Positions 44,311 to 54,700 of a stretch of DNA of 64,000 bases are shown here, piece after piece. The DNA is from Marinifilum sp. D737 (GTDB taxonomy: Bacteria; Bacteroidota; Bacteroidia; Bacteroidales; Marinifilaceae): NCBI RefSeq assembly GCF_026672275.1, contig NZ_JANQCD010000001.1, positions 248,001 to 312,000 on the forward strand, read 5' to 3'. The translations under genes were made by a program, and so were the position numbers. The notes below the pieces were generated by a model that had not been told where the DNA came from, made no database searches, and saw only the letters and a program-made list of their open reading frames with translations. Position 1 is the stretch's first letter, and each line of letters starts with the position of its first letter.

Positions 44311-45138
44311 ATGAATAATAATAGGCAAGCTATAGGTGTATTTGATTCGGGATACGGAGGTCTAACTATTTTAAATGAATTTTTAAAAGAATTACCAGAA
44401 TATGATTTTATCTACCTGGGAGACAATGCACGAAGCCCTTATGGAACAAGATCCTATGATGTGGTGTATGATTATACATTGCAAGCAGTGGAGCAATTGT
44501 TTTCTATGGGCTGTGAACTGGTGATACTGGCTTGTAATACTGCCTCGGCAAAGGCACTTCGAACAATTCAGCAGTGCGATTTACCAAAGATTAATCCCAA
44601 TAAACGAGTTTTAGGTGTTATAAGACCCAGTGTTGAGGAGATTGGATTGTTAACTGAATCGAAGCATGTTGGTGTTTTTGGAACAGTAGGAACTGTGCGT
44701 TCAAATTCTTATCCTTTAGAAATAAAAAAACTATTTCCAGATATAAAGGTGATACAGGAAGCTTGCCCAATGTGGGTTCCTTTGGTAGAAAATAATGAGT
44801 TTCACACCGAAGGGGGGCGATATTTTATTAAAAAGAATATTGATAATATTTTAAAAAGAGACCCTGAGATAGATACCATAATTTTAGGTTGTACTCACTA
44901 TCCATTATTGAGGGAGGAAATCCGAAAATTTCTTCCCGATAACATTCAGCTAATTTCCCAGGGTGAAATTGTAGCGAATAGCTTAAAAGATTATTTGGTC
45001 AGGCACCCGGAGATGGATGTTAGATGTTCAAAAAACTCAGCAATTGAGTTCTTTACAACAGAGTTTGTTGATAGTTTTGAGGAGAAAGCAAGCAGGTTTT
45101 TAAATCTTAGCCTGAGAGCCAGACATATATCATATTAA
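44311..45138 (+). CDS. murI: Glutamate racemase
   Basis: 275 residues. FDSGYGGLTILNEFLKELPE carries the conserved Asp/Ser. The two catalytic cysteines are in LACNTASAKAL (near 78) and ILGCTHYPLL (near 193). It supplies D-glutamate for peptidoglycan. It follows the Skp terminator, so it has separate transcription in spite of its envelope context. Confidence 0.95.
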   Translation: MNNNRQAIGVFDSGYGGLTILNEFLKELPEYDFIYLGDNARSPYGTRSYDVVYDYTLQAVEQLFSMGCELVILACNTASAKALRTIQQCDLPKINPNKRVLGVIRPSVEEIGLLTESKHVGVFGTVGTVRSNSYPLEIKKLFPDIKVIQEACPMWVPLVENNEFHTEGGRYFIKKNIDNILKRDPEIDTIILGCTHYPLLREEIRKFLPDNIQLISQGEIVANSLKDYLVRHPEMDVRCSKNSAIEFFTTEFVDSFEEKASRFLNLSLRARHISY

Positions 45139-45192
45139 ACAGAAGCTTTCATAATGAAATGTAAATCATCAACTGAAATAAAAGTTTTCGTA

Positions 45193-45210
45193 TCCTGATA
45201 GCTATCGGGA
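45193..45210. repeat. 18-bp near-palindrome in the murI downstream region
   Basis: TCCTGATAGCTATCGGGA is an inverted repeat with one mismatched pair, lying between murI and the converging gene. I have the impression of similar GATAGCTATC palindromes in other Bacteroidota genomes; only one copy is seen in this window. Confidence 0.4.
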
Positions 45211-45310
45211 GTGTAAAGGTGGAATTAGAATTATGCTTCGGTGCATCATTTTATTATCCATTGAATTTCAGAACCTTTCTACTATTAAAACTTTACAAGA
45301 CTTTCTAAAA

Positions 45311-45349
45311 AAAAAATAGCCTTCATGTATGTGAAGGCTATTTTTTTTA
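45311..45349. terminator. Bidirectional terminator between murI and the gamma-CA gene
   Basis: AATAGCCTTCA pairs perfectly with TGAAGGCTATT. An A-run precedes and a T-run follows, so it works on both strands. Confidence 0.88.
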
Positions 45350-45362
45350 GAATAAATCTGTA

Positions 45363-45896
45363 CTATTCGATTGTCTCTTCGTCAGTCTGATACCAGCTTG
45401 CGTACATGGCATAACTGTTTGCTATTCTATTAATTTCACCTTCAAGAAGTTCAGGGCTGATCTCTTTTATTTTCTTAGCAGGAGAACCAGCATAAACACT
45501 ACCTGATTCTACGTGAGTTCCTTTTGTAACAACTGCACCAGCAGCAATAATTGAATTACTTTCAATTACAGCATCATCCAATACGACGGCTCCCATACCA
45601 ATTAATACATTGTCTTTAATGGTACAACCATGTACAACTGCATTGTGCGCAATGGAAACATTATTTCCAATATTGGTTGGTGATTTTTTATAGGTAGCAT
45701 GTATGGTAGCATTGTCTTGAACATTTACATTGTTCCCAAGCTTAATGTAATGAACGTCTCCGCGAAGAACGGCACTATACCAAATGCTACAATCGTCTCC
45801 CATTTCAACATTTCCTATGATAGCTGCATTTTCGGCAAGAAAGCAGTTTTTACCAAATTTTGGTGATTTTCCGTTTAAATCTCTAATAATAGCCAT
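45363..45896 (-). CDS. Gamma-carbonic anhydrase-like hexapeptide-repeat protein
   Basis: 177 residues of left-handed beta-helix. The metal-site histidines of the gamma-CA/PaaY group are present: NATIHATYKKS and VSIAHNAVVHG. Family members include carbonic anhydrases and metal-binding proteins without proven activity, so the reaction is not certain. Monocistronic, read toward murI. Confidence 0.88.
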   Translation of the reverse strand: MAIIRDLNGKSPKFGKNCFLAENAAIIGNVEMGDDCSIWYSAVLRGDVHYIKLGNNVNVQDNATIHATYKKSPTNIGNNVSIAHNAVVHGCTIKDNVLIGMGAVVLDDAVIESNSIIAAGAVVTKGTHVESGSVYAGSPAKKIKEISPELLEGEINRIANSYAMYASWYQTDEETIE

Positions 45897-45979
45897 TCTT
45901 ATTTAGTTTGATTATAAATACAAATATAATCAAAATAAAATCTGATACTTAAAGCAAGCGTATGTTGTAAAAAAAAGTT

Positions 45980-45995
45980 ATGCAAACGATAGCGT
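45980..45995. promoter_or_regulatory. LacI/PurR-like operator upstream of susC1
   Basis: ATGCAAACGATAGCGT fits the LacI-family consensus AnGCAAnCGnTTnCnT at 10 of 11 defined positions. It starts 372 nt before the ATG. A regulator is not in the window, so function is inferred. Confidence 0.5.
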
Positions 45996-46118
45996 AACTG
46001 CAAAGATTATCAATTAAATATGAGTTTTGTTAATTAAAATCAATCTTAATAAAGAGCGAATAAAAGTTATTGTTTATTCATTAGTAGATTAAAAAATAAT
46101 AAATTTATGACAATTAAA

Positions 46119-46149
46119 TTTGAATACTTAACATTTTTTTACAATTTTG
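46119..46149 (+). promoter_or_regulatory. Promoter of susC1
   Basis: TTTGA (46119-46123) and ACAATTTTG (46141-46149) lie at the Bacteroidota -33/-7 distance (18 nt between). The same pair is found before susC2 and susC3, about 195-203 nt from the ATG. Confidence 0.5.
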
Positions 46150-46334
46150 GCGGCGACTAAAAAAAATTGGGGTATTAATATAACTAAGGTGAAAATTATC
46201 GTAGGGGTGCAATAAATCATCTGTTTAGTCAAAAAAAAACAAACAATTCAAAGGGGTATGTATTCTATCTATAGCTTAACTAGGGATTAAGCTTAGAATT
46301 CATATATGAATAATTATTTAATAAATTAATTAAT

Positions 46335-46426
46335 CCACTAACTAAAAATTTATGAAAAAAAGTTTAGTTTCGACGCTAATCCTAATGTTTATAGGATTGC
46401 AGGGGCTTTTAGCTCAAAGTCGAGAA
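46335..46426 (+). repeat. Direct repeat over susC1 start (92 bp)
   Basis: From CCACTAACTA, 17 nt before the ATG, to codon 25. Identical over 92 bp to 51655-51746 (susC2); 57657-57748 (susC3) has about 7 mismatches. Identity drops sharply on both sides. Confidence 0.85.
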
Positions 46427-49400
46427 GTTTCTGGGATTGTTACATCTGCCGAAGATGGACTGTCAATACCAGGGGTTTCTGTTATTGTAAAAGGTACTAC
46501 CATCGGTACCTCGACAGATTTCGATGGAAAATACTCTATCAAAGTTCCAGAGGGAGAGAATATTTTAGTTTTTTCTTTCGTAGGAATGACTCCTCAAGAA
46601 TTAGCTGTTACAGGATCTACCATGAATGTTGTAATGCAATCTGAGTCTATTGGTGTAGATGAGGTAATGGTTGTAGCATATGGAACAGCTAAGAAATCTA
46701 CATTTACTGGTTCTGCTGTGCAAGTAAAAGGAGAAGAGTTGGCAAAGAAAAATGTTTCGGAAATTACGAAAGCGCTAACAGGTGAGGCTGCGGGTGTACA
46801 AGTTGTAAATACTTCTGGTCAGCCAGGAGCAAATGCAACTATTCGTATTCGTGGTTTTGGTTCGGTAAATTCGAGTAGCGCACCTTTGTATATTGTAGAC
46901 GGTATTCCTTACAATGGTTCTTTAAGTTCAATTTCTCCTTCAGATATTGCTTCTACTACTATTTTGAAGGATGCTTCAGCTACTGCAATTTACGGATCGC
47001 GTGGTGCTAATGGTGTAGTTGTTATTACTACAAAGCAAGGTAAAAAAGGTAAAAATGAGATTGAAGTTGAGCTTAAGTATGGTTTAAACATGAAAATGTT
47101 ACCAACTTATGATGTAATCGAATCTCCAGAAAGATACACTGAGTTATCATGGGAAGGTATCAGAAATCAATCTATTATTAAAGCTGCTGGTACAACACCT
47201 TTAGATCAATATTGGAATACTGCTAATCTTGCAACTGCAGGTGCTAATGCAAATGCTGATATTTTCTCGGCTAATGGTATTGCTACAGTATACAACATGT
47301 GGAATGCAGATAGCGATAAGTTAATCGATCCAGCTACAGGTAAATTTTATTCTGGAATTACCAGAAGATATACACCTGAAGATTGGGATGACAATATGTA
47401 CAATACTGGTAAGAGAATTCAGGCTGACCTTAGATTCCGTGGTGGTGTAGATAAGTTAACTTATTATGCATCTATGGGATACTTAAAGGATGAAGGCTAT
47501 TATATCAACTCAGATTACCAGCGTTTAACTGCTCGTTCTAATATGAAATATCAGCCTAAAAAATGGTTGAAAGCCAGCACTGGTCTTTCGTATACATACT
47601 CAGAATCTAATGCTCCTGGTCAGAGTACTTCAGCTGCAAATAATGGTTTCCGTTTTGTGAATAACATTCCTGCTCTTTATCCTGTATTTGAAAGAGATGC
47701 TGACGGTAATAAAATTATTGACGAAAGAGTTGGTGGTTATATGTATGATTTTGGTCGTTATGGGGAAGAGATTAGAGGTTACTCTGCAGATATTAACCCT
47801 GCGGGAGCTGTTCGTCTTGATATAGACCAAACTATTCGTCATGAAATGTCATTTAATCAATTGTTAGATTTTGATTTGTATAAAGGGCTTACATTCTCTA
47901 CTCGTTTTGGTATGCAATACCTAAACTCAAACAACATGGAGTTAACGAATCCATTGTATGGAGATGCCAAGAATTTAGGTCGTATCGATAGAACAAACAA
48001 TTCTTACCTTTCATATACTTGGAATCAATTGTTAAAGTATACTACTACTTTTGCTGAAGATCATAATTTTAGTGCTTTTGTTGCACATGAAGTTAGCTCT
48101 TATGAAAGAAGAGTAATGTGGGCTGCTAATAATACTATTGCACGTATTGATGTTGCAGAATTGAATAATGGTGCCAATATGGACAATATGGGATCATATG
48201 TTCAAGATTATACTTTAGAATCTTATTTTGCTCAGGTAAAATATGATTATTTAGAAAAATATTTTGTACATGCTACTGTTCGTCGAGATGGTTCATCACG
48301 TTTTTCAAAAGGAAACCGTTGGGGAACTTTCGGATCTTTAGGTTTTGCTTGGGTTATGTCTAAGGAAGGTTTTATGGATAATCTTGATTTTATCAACTCA
48401 TTAAAACTTAAAGCTAGTTATGGTATATTAGGTAATCAAGGCTTGTTAACTACAAGTGGTACAAGTGATTATTATCCTACGCATACAACTTACAGTCTTG
48501 GTAATTTAGGAGGTAAATTAGTATTGACTCCAAATAAAGCAAACAATTCTGATATTACTTGGGAGACAAGTCATCAGTTTAGTACTGGTTTTGAAGCTCA
48601 AATTTCTAACTTCTTAGATCTTGAAGTAGAATATTACAGAAAATCTACAAAAGACCTATTATTTACTACACGTGTAGCTCCATCAACAGGTAATGCACTT
48701 TGGAATGTAAATGATGGTAAGTTATTAAATTCTGGTTTAGAATTTAATGCTGTTTTTCATGCAATTAAATCGAATGATGTATCATTTGATATAAGAGTTA
48801 ATGGTGCTCATTATAGCAATGAATTGACAAAAATGCCTATTGATAATTCAACCGGTAAAGAAAAAGTTATTGATATAGATGGTACTTTCGCGAAAGCTAA
48901 AGGTCATGGTCTTTATGATTTCTTTATGAGAGAGTGGGCAGGTGTTGATGCAGCAACTGGTCAAGCTCAATGGTACGGATATTATTATATGGACGGAGCT
49001 GATAAAGTGTATGTTACTTCATTACCAGAGTATTTAGCAAAAGAAGGTAACTCTATGTCTGGTTTGACAAAAGAGAAAGTAACTGACTATAACGATGCAA
49101 CGAATCAGTTTGTTGGAAAATCAGTTGTTCCTGATTTAGCAGGTGCTGTTAGTCTTGATTTTAGATATAAAGGATTTACTGCTTCGGCTCAATTCTTATA
49201 TAGCATTGGCGGTTATTCGTATGACGGACAATATGCAACTTTAATGCATAACCAACAGGCTGGTGTTAACAATTATCACAAAGATATCGAAGGAAGATGG
49301 ATGAAGCCTGGTGATGTGACTGATATTCCAAGACTTTCTAATAGTCATGATAAAAATGTTAACGCAACTTCTACTCGTTTCTTAATCAAAAATGATTATT

Positions 49401-49618
49401 TAGCGTTGAATAATGTGAAGTTATCATATGATTTACCTATGTCAATGTTAAAGCCATTGAACCTTTCAAGTGCTTCTGTATGGGTATCTGGTGATAACTT
49501 ATGGTTAACAACTAAAAGAAAAGGATTTAATCCAACTACTTCTCTTTCTGGGGCAAGTACTTCGTACAAGTATACTCCTTTAAGTACTGTAACAGTGGGT
49601 GTTAGATGTAAATTTTAA
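46352..49618 (+). CDS. SusC/RagA-type TonB-dependent transporter 1
   Basis: 1088 residues. Signal peptide (1-21, LLAQ), a carboxypeptidase-regulatory-like domain (about 24-100), the plug with QPGANATIRIRGFGSVNSSS and ILKDASATAIYGSRGANGVV near 160-225, and a 22-strand barrel to the C-terminal RCKF. No STN domain is present, so direct signalling to an anti-sigma factor is not expected. It imports a glycan or peptide with its SusD lipoprotein, powered by TonB. susD1 follows after 19 bp. The substrate is unknown because no degradative enzyme is nearby. Confidence 0.93.
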   Translation: MKKSLVSTLILMFIGLQGLLAQSREVSGIVTSAEDGLSIPGVSVIVKGTTIGTSTDFDGKYSIKVPEGENILVFSFVGMTPQELAVTGSTMNVVMQSESIGVDEVMVVAYGTAKKSTFTGSAVQVKGEELAKKNVSEITKALTGEAAGVQVVNTSGQPGANATIRIRGFGSVNSSSAPLYIVDGIPYNGSLSSISPSDIASTTILKDASATAIYGSRGANGVVVITTKQGKKGKNEIEVELKYGLNMKMLPTYDVIESPERYTELSWEGIRNQSIIKAAGTTPLDQYWNTANLATAGANANADIFSANGIATVYNMWNADSDKLIDPATGKFYSGITRRYTPEDWDDNMYNTGKRIQADLRFRGGVDKLTYYASMGYLKDEGYYINSDYQRLTARSNMKYQPKKWLKASTGLSYTYSESNAPGQSTSAANNGFRFVNNIPALYPVFERDADGNKIIDERVGGYMYDFGRYGEEIRGYSADINPAGAVRLDIDQTIRHEMSFNQLLDFDLYKGLTFSTRFGMQYLNSNNMELTNPLYGDAKNLGRIDRTNNSYLSYTWNQLLKYTTTFAEDHNFSAFVAHEVSSYERRVMWAANNTIARIDVAELNNGANMDNMGSYVQDYTLESYFAQVKYDYLEKYFVHATVRRDGSSRFSKGNRWGTFGSLGFAWVMSKEGFMDNLDFINSLKLKASYGILGNQGLLTTSGTSDYYPTHTTYSLGNLGGKLVLTPNKANNSDITWETSHQFSTGFEAQISNFLDLEVEYYRKSTKDLLFTTRVAPSTGNALWNVNDGKLLNSGLEFNAVFHAIKSNDVSFDIRVNGAHYSNELTKMPIDNSTGKEKVIDIDGTFAKAKGHGLYDFFMREWAGVDAATGQAQWYGYYYMDGADKVYVTSLPEYLAKEGNSMSGLTKEKVTDYNDATNQFVGKSVVPDLAGAVSLDFRYKGFTASAQFLYSIGGYSYDGQYATLMHNQQAGVNNYHKDIEGRWMKPGDVTDIPRLSNSHDKNVNATSTRFLIKNDYLALNNVKLSYDLPMSMLKPLNLSSASVWVSGDNLWLTTKRKGFNPTTSLSGASTSYKYTPLSTVTVGVRCKF

Positions 49619-49637
49619 TTTAGAAAAAGATTAAGAA

Positions 49638-51140
49638 ATGAAAAATAGAATATTATATATCTTTTTGGCGTTTTTCTTGGTAACTTCTTGTTCTGAAGAT
49701 TACTTGGATAAATCACCAACTTCTGCTATTTCAAAAACTGATTTAGGAGATGCTATAAAACAGAATCCTCTGGTTAGTGACGGTACTTTACGAGGTTTGT
49801 TTGCATTGTTACAACAGTCTGGTACAGGAGGAACGAGTAGTGCTCATGAAGATTTTGGGATTAAATCGTATGACATCAGTACTGATATAGTATCGGGAGA
49901 TATCGCTATACGTTCTCGTGGTTATGCTAAGTTTTGGGATGATGAGCTTTTAGAATCAGTTAAGCGTACAAATAATCAGACTTATAGAGCATGGAGATTC
50001 CATTACCGTGTAATTTTAGCAGCTAATAACTTAATTGCTAGTTCTGGAACCGAAGAGGCTCCAAGTGAAGGTAATGAAACCACTTGGGCACAAGCAAAAG
50101 CTTTAAGAGCATTTATGTACTATAAGTTAACTGTAATTTATGGTAAAGGTTGGGCTTACAAAGCTGATAAAATTTTACCACTAGGTTTAATCGACGATTT
50201 AGGAAAAGCTCTACCTAAGTCAAGTCTTGAGGATGTTTTGACACAATCTAAAAAAGATTTAGAATTAACTTTGCCTCATTTAAAAGGTTACGAAAGAGAA
50301 TCAAAAGCTAACATCGACGAAAATGTGGCTAAGGGTATGTTATCTTATGTATGTTTAGCAATGGAGGATTTTGAAACTGCTAAGAAGTATTCTCAAGAAG
50401 TTATCGATGCTATTGGTTCTAATATGATGACGGCTTCTGATGTTTATAATTCAGGTTTTAGAGATCTTGGAATTAGTGGTTTTATGTGGGGTGTTGAAGT
50501 AAACACTGAAAACACAACTAAAATTGCTTCTTACTTTGCTATGATGGACTATTTTACTTATGGTTATGCGACTACAGGTGATAGAAAGTTAATGGATAAA
50601 GGTTTATATGATCAAATTCATAAAGATGATATTAGAAAATATCAATTTTATTCAAATTACGGAAGTGCTCTTGGAGGTTTAGCTTACTATAAATTCTGGC
50701 ATTCTGATCGTGTACCTGATGGAGATAAGAAATGGGAAGCAGACTATTATTTTATGCGTGTTACTGAGATGTACCTAATCAATGCTGAAGCTAAAGCCTT
50801 TTTAGGGGATGCTGAAGGTGCTGAAACGGTATTAAATAATCTTATTGCACAGCGTTATGCTAAGGATGTAACTTCTGTTGTTAATAATGAGAAGGTGACA
50901 GAGGCAACTACTGCTCCAACTTACGATATGTCAGATATTAAGAAAGCTGTTAACTTACAGTGGAGAATTGAAATGTGGGGTGAAGGTAAATCTTATGGAG
51001 TTCTTCGTCGTTTCAAATACGATAGCAAAAGAGGTCCTCACCATAACCATAAGCCTAATACTTCTATTCCTTACGATTCTGATGAAATTACCTTTGAGAT
51101 TCCTGAGAATGAAGTTCTAAATAATCCATTCATGGACTAA
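49638..51140 (+). CDS. SusD/RagB-type surface lipoprotein 1
   Basis: 500 residues. The lipoprotein signal ends LVTSCSEDYLDKSP. Helical TPR-like packing with the conserved blocks RAFMYYKLTVIYGKGW, MRVTEMYLINAEAKAF and WRIEMWGEGKSYGVLRRFKY; it ends ENEVLNNPFMD. It forms the lid over SusC1 and captures ligand at the cell surface. A strong terminator follows. Confidence 0.93.
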   Translation: MKNRILYIFLAFFLVTSCSEDYLDKSPTSAISKTDLGDAIKQNPLVSDGTLRGLFALLQQSGTGGTSSAHEDFGIKSYDISTDIVSGDIAIRSRGYAKFWDDELLESVKRTNNQTYRAWRFHYRVILAANNLIASSGTEEAPSEGNETTWAQAKALRAFMYYKLTVIYGKGWAYKADKILPLGLIDDLGKALPKSSLEDVLTQSKKDLELTLPHLKGYERESKANIDENVAKGMLSYVCLAMEDFETAKKYSQEVIDAIGSNMMTASDVYNSGFRDLGISGFMWGVEVNTENTTKIASYFAMMDYFTYGYATTGDRKLMDKGLYDQIHKDDIRKYQFYSNYGSALGGLAYYKFWHSDRVPDGDKKWEADYYFMRVTEMYLINAEAKAFLGDAEGAETVLNNLIAQRYAKDVTSVVNNEKVTEATTAPTYDMSDIKKAVNLQWRIEMWGEGKSYGVLRRFKYDSKRGPHHNHKPNTSIPYDSDEITFEIPENEVLNNPFMD

Positions 51141-51169
51141 GTTATATTAGGTAATTAACTTATTATTTT

Positions 51170-51212
51170 AAAAGCTGTTCTGATTTATATTCAGAACAGC
51201 TTTTTTGTTTTT
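51170..51212 (+). terminator. Terminator of susCD pair 1
   Basis: A perfect 14-bp stem (51170-51183 with 51191-51204, containing GCTGTTCTGA) and a T-run. A close relative lies at 57146, before the susC3 leader. Confidence 0.9.
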
Positions 51213-51305
51213 ATATATTTTGAGATGTGTTTAGTATTTATTTTGAATCTAAATACTAAAAAAAATAAGAGATGTATTCTTTTATTTTTTCTGGGAGATT
51301 TATTT

Positions 51306-51321
51306 ACGCAAACGATTTAGA
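51306..51321. promoter_or_regulatory. LacI/PurR-like operator upstream of susC2
   Basis: ACGCAAACGATTTAGA fits the LacI-family consensus at 9 of 11 defined positions, 366 nt before the ATG. Confidence 0.45.
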
Positions 51322-51448
51322 TAATAATATTGATTATCAATATGATAATAAGGTTTTAATCTGAAAGGAACAATAAGAAATTTACTGTTATATTGTAAGG
51401 AGACTGAAGGACAATTGTTTATAATTGATGGAGTGAAAAATAAAAAGA

Positions 51449-51480
51449 TTTGATTTTGTTAAGAATTTTTAACAATTTTA
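51449..51480 (+). promoter_or_regulatory. Promoter of susC2
   Basis: TTTGA (51449-51453) and ACAATTTTA (51472-51480) occupy the same relative positions as in the other two leaders, 192 nt from the ATG. Confidence 0.45.
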
Positions 51481-51654
51481 GAGAATGAGATTTGATAGGG
51501 GTATCAAAAAATCACAAAATTGAATTTAAGAAAGTAGGGGTACATGCTTAATTCAATTTTAATAATTCTAAAGGGAGAATGTTTTTTCTGAGATCTAAAT
51601 AGGGTAAGAATTAGATTTCAGGATTTATATATAATTAAATATGTAATAATTAAC

Positions 51655-51746
51655 CCACTAACTAAAAATTTATGAAAAAAAGTTTAGTTTCGACGCTAAT
51701 CCTAATGTTTATAGGATTGCAGGGGCTTTTAGCTCAAAGTCGAGAA
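51655..51746 (+). repeat. Direct repeat over susC2 start (92 bp)
   Basis: Identical to 46335-46426. Covers the last 17 nt of the leader, the ATG and the signal-peptide codons. Confidence 0.85.
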
Positions 51747-54700
51747 ATTTCAGGGGTGGTGACCTCAGCCGAAGATGGGCTGTCGATCCCGGGAGTTTCC
51801 GTAATTGTAAAAGGTACAACCATCGGTACCTCTACTGACTTCGATGGAAAGTATTCAATCAATGTTCCGGAAGGAGAGAATACTTTAGTTTTTTCTTTTG
51901 TAGGTATGACTCCTCAAGAATTAGCTGTTACAGGAACTACAATGAATGTTGTAATGGAAGCTGAATCCATCGGTATGGATGAAGTAATTGTAGTTGCTTA
52001 CGGTACTGCTAAAAAAGGATCTATGGTTGGTTCAGCAGCTCAAATTGGTAGTAATGAAATTAGCTTGCGACCAATTAGTAATGTTTCGAACGCTGTAGAA
52101 GGGATGACCCCTGGGGTTCAGGTAGCATCAAGTAGTGGTCAACCTGGTGCAGGACCTTCGATTAGAATTCGTGGAATTGGTTCTTATGGTGCTTCAAATG
52201 CTCCTTTGTATGTGGTTGATCAGGTTCCTTTTACTGGAAGCATTAATACAATTAACCCAAATGATATCGAATCCTTAACAATTTTGAAAGACGCTGGTTC
52301 TACTGCACTTTATGGTAATAAGGCTGCCAATGGGGTTGTTTTGATTACGACAAAGAGTGGTAAAAAGGGAAAAGGACAGTTTTCTTTTAATGCATCTTCA
52401 GGGATTGTGTCACGTGCTCAAAAAGAATATAGTAGATTGAATCCATATGAATATTATCCTATTATGTGGGAAGCATATAGAAATGGAGAGTATTCAGGTA
52501 CTGATCCAGATAAACTAGCAGCTGCTAATTTGAAAGCTACAAATGATATCTATGATGAGTTAATGTCAAATCCTTTTGATGTAGCGAATAATGCGATAGT
52601 AGGTGTTGATGGAAAAATAAATCCTAATGCTAAATTGTTGTATGGTGATGATTTAGATTGGGAAGATGCAATTACCAGAACTGGGAAAAGACAGAATTAT
52701 GACCTTTCATACGGAGGAGCAACCGATAAAGCAGATTATTATGTTTCTATGGGGTATCTAAAAGAAGAGGGGTATGTAATACAGAGTGATTTTGAGCGCT
52801 ACACAGGTAGAGCAAGAGTAAATTTTCAGGTAAATGATCGTATTAAAACAGGTTTTAATTTAAATGGAGCATTAACAAAAGGAAATCTAGCTCAAGCTAA
52901 AAGCACTCAAAATAGTTCATTCGTAAATCCGTTTGGTTTTTCTAGAAAAATGGGCCCAATTTACCCTATTCATCAACATAATGCTGATGGATCATACGTG
53001 TTGGATGAGAATGGTAATAAAGTGTATGATGTAACTACCACTCGACCTACAGATGCGAATAATGGACGCCACATTGTTGCCGAAACAAAATGGAATAAGG
53101 ATAAAGAAGAGGTTACAACTTTAGGTGCAAAGGCATATGTAGATGTAAATATTATTGAGGGATTAAAATTTACAGCTAATGTAAGTATTGATCAACGTCA
53201 TTATTACAATACTGCATACTGGAATGATAAGGTTGGAGATGGTGCTCCTGGCGGATATTTGTTTAAACAGTATTCAAAAAGAACAGGTGTTAATATAAAC
53301 CAGTTATTAAATTATACTAAAACACTGAATGAGGTTCACAACTTTAATGTTTTGTTAGGTCATGAATCATACAAGTTAAAAATTGATGATTTCAATGGAG
53401 ATAAGAATGGACAAATTTTGGATGGTAATCACGAGTTAATCAATTTTGTAACGATTAATTCATTGGAATCATCACAGGATCAGTATACTACTGAGGGATA
53501 TTTTGGTAGATTGAACTATGATTATGATGGTAAATATCTTCTTTCAGCCTCATTCAGACGAGATGGAACATCACGTTTTGCAAAAAACAGACGTTGGGGT
53601 AACTTCTGGTCAGCAGGTATTGGTTGGAGAATTGACCGTGAATCATTCATTGAGAATCTTACTTGGATTAACATGTTGAAGTTTAGAGCTTCTATTGGTG
53701 GTGTTGGAAACGATAGAACAACAGATAGTGATGGCTATCAGGATTATTACATTTATCAGCAATTAGCTTCTCTAGGAAAAAACAATGGTTCAGAACCAGG
53801 AACTATACTTGATAAATTAGGAGCTCCAAATCTAGAATGGGAAAGTAATATCAGTTCTGATGTGGCTTTAGAGTTTGCGCTTTTCGATAAATTAAGTGGT
53901 AGTATTGAATATTTCCATAGAAAATCAAAAAACTTATTATTTAGTGTTCCAACCCCAATGTCTACAGGCTTTGAATCTACCAAACAGAATATTGGTACAA
54001 TGGTGAACCATGGTATAGAGTTTGGAATATCTTATACTCCAATTGATAATGATTTGCGTTGGACAATTTCTACAGATGTAACAAGCTATAAAAATGAGAT
54101 GAAAAAGCTTCCACAAGATGAAATTATTTCAGGAAGTAAAAAGTTATCTGTTGGACACAGTAGATATGATTATTGGTTAAGAGACTGGTATGGTGTTGAC
54201 CCTACTGATGGGTCCGGTTTATTTGTAGCAGAAGATGCAACAAAAGCTGGTGTTAGAATACTAAATCAAGGTACAGCTGATGAAATTGCAGTTACACCTG
54301 ATTATAATAATGCAAAATATCATTATTCGGGTAGTGCAATTCCTGATTTCTTTGGTTCATTAAATAATACATTCTCTTATAAGAATTTTGATTTAAGTGT
54401 TATGATGACTTATTCGGTAGGAGGAAAAGTTCTTGATTACAATTATCAGGATTTGATGAGTTCTGGTACATATGGGCAAGCTTTACATAGAGATATTTTG
54501 AAGCGTTGGCAAAAACCTGGTGATATTACAGATGTACCTAGAATGGATCCAGTTAATAATTCAAGTTTTGATGCTAGATCTGATCGTTGGTTAGTTGATG
54601 CATCATATGTAAATTTAAGACAGATTAATTTGGCTTATAACTTCCCATCAGATATGATTAAGGACTTAGGTTTATCTCAATTAAGACTTTACGTGAGTGG

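Larger units (their letters stand above)
45897..46351 (+). other. Long regulatory leader of susC pair 1
   Basis: 455 bp without a gene. It holds a LacI/PurR-like 16-mer (45980-45995), GATTATCAAT (46005), a promoter (46119-46149), G-rich motifs GGGGTA or similar at 46169, 46204 and 46253, and the start-proximal CCACTAACTAAAAATTT. All recur at matching offsets before the other two susC genes. Confidence 0.6.
51141..51671 (+). other. Terminator and regulatory leader of susC pair 2
   Basis: 531 bp without a gene. After the terminator come a conserved TTTGAATCTAAATACTAAAAA, the LacI-like site (51306), GATTATCAAT (51332), the promoter (51449-51480), AGGGGTA at 51497 and 51536, and CTAAAGGGAGAAT at 51568. 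The layout parallels 57146-57673 almost element by element. Confidence 0.6.
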
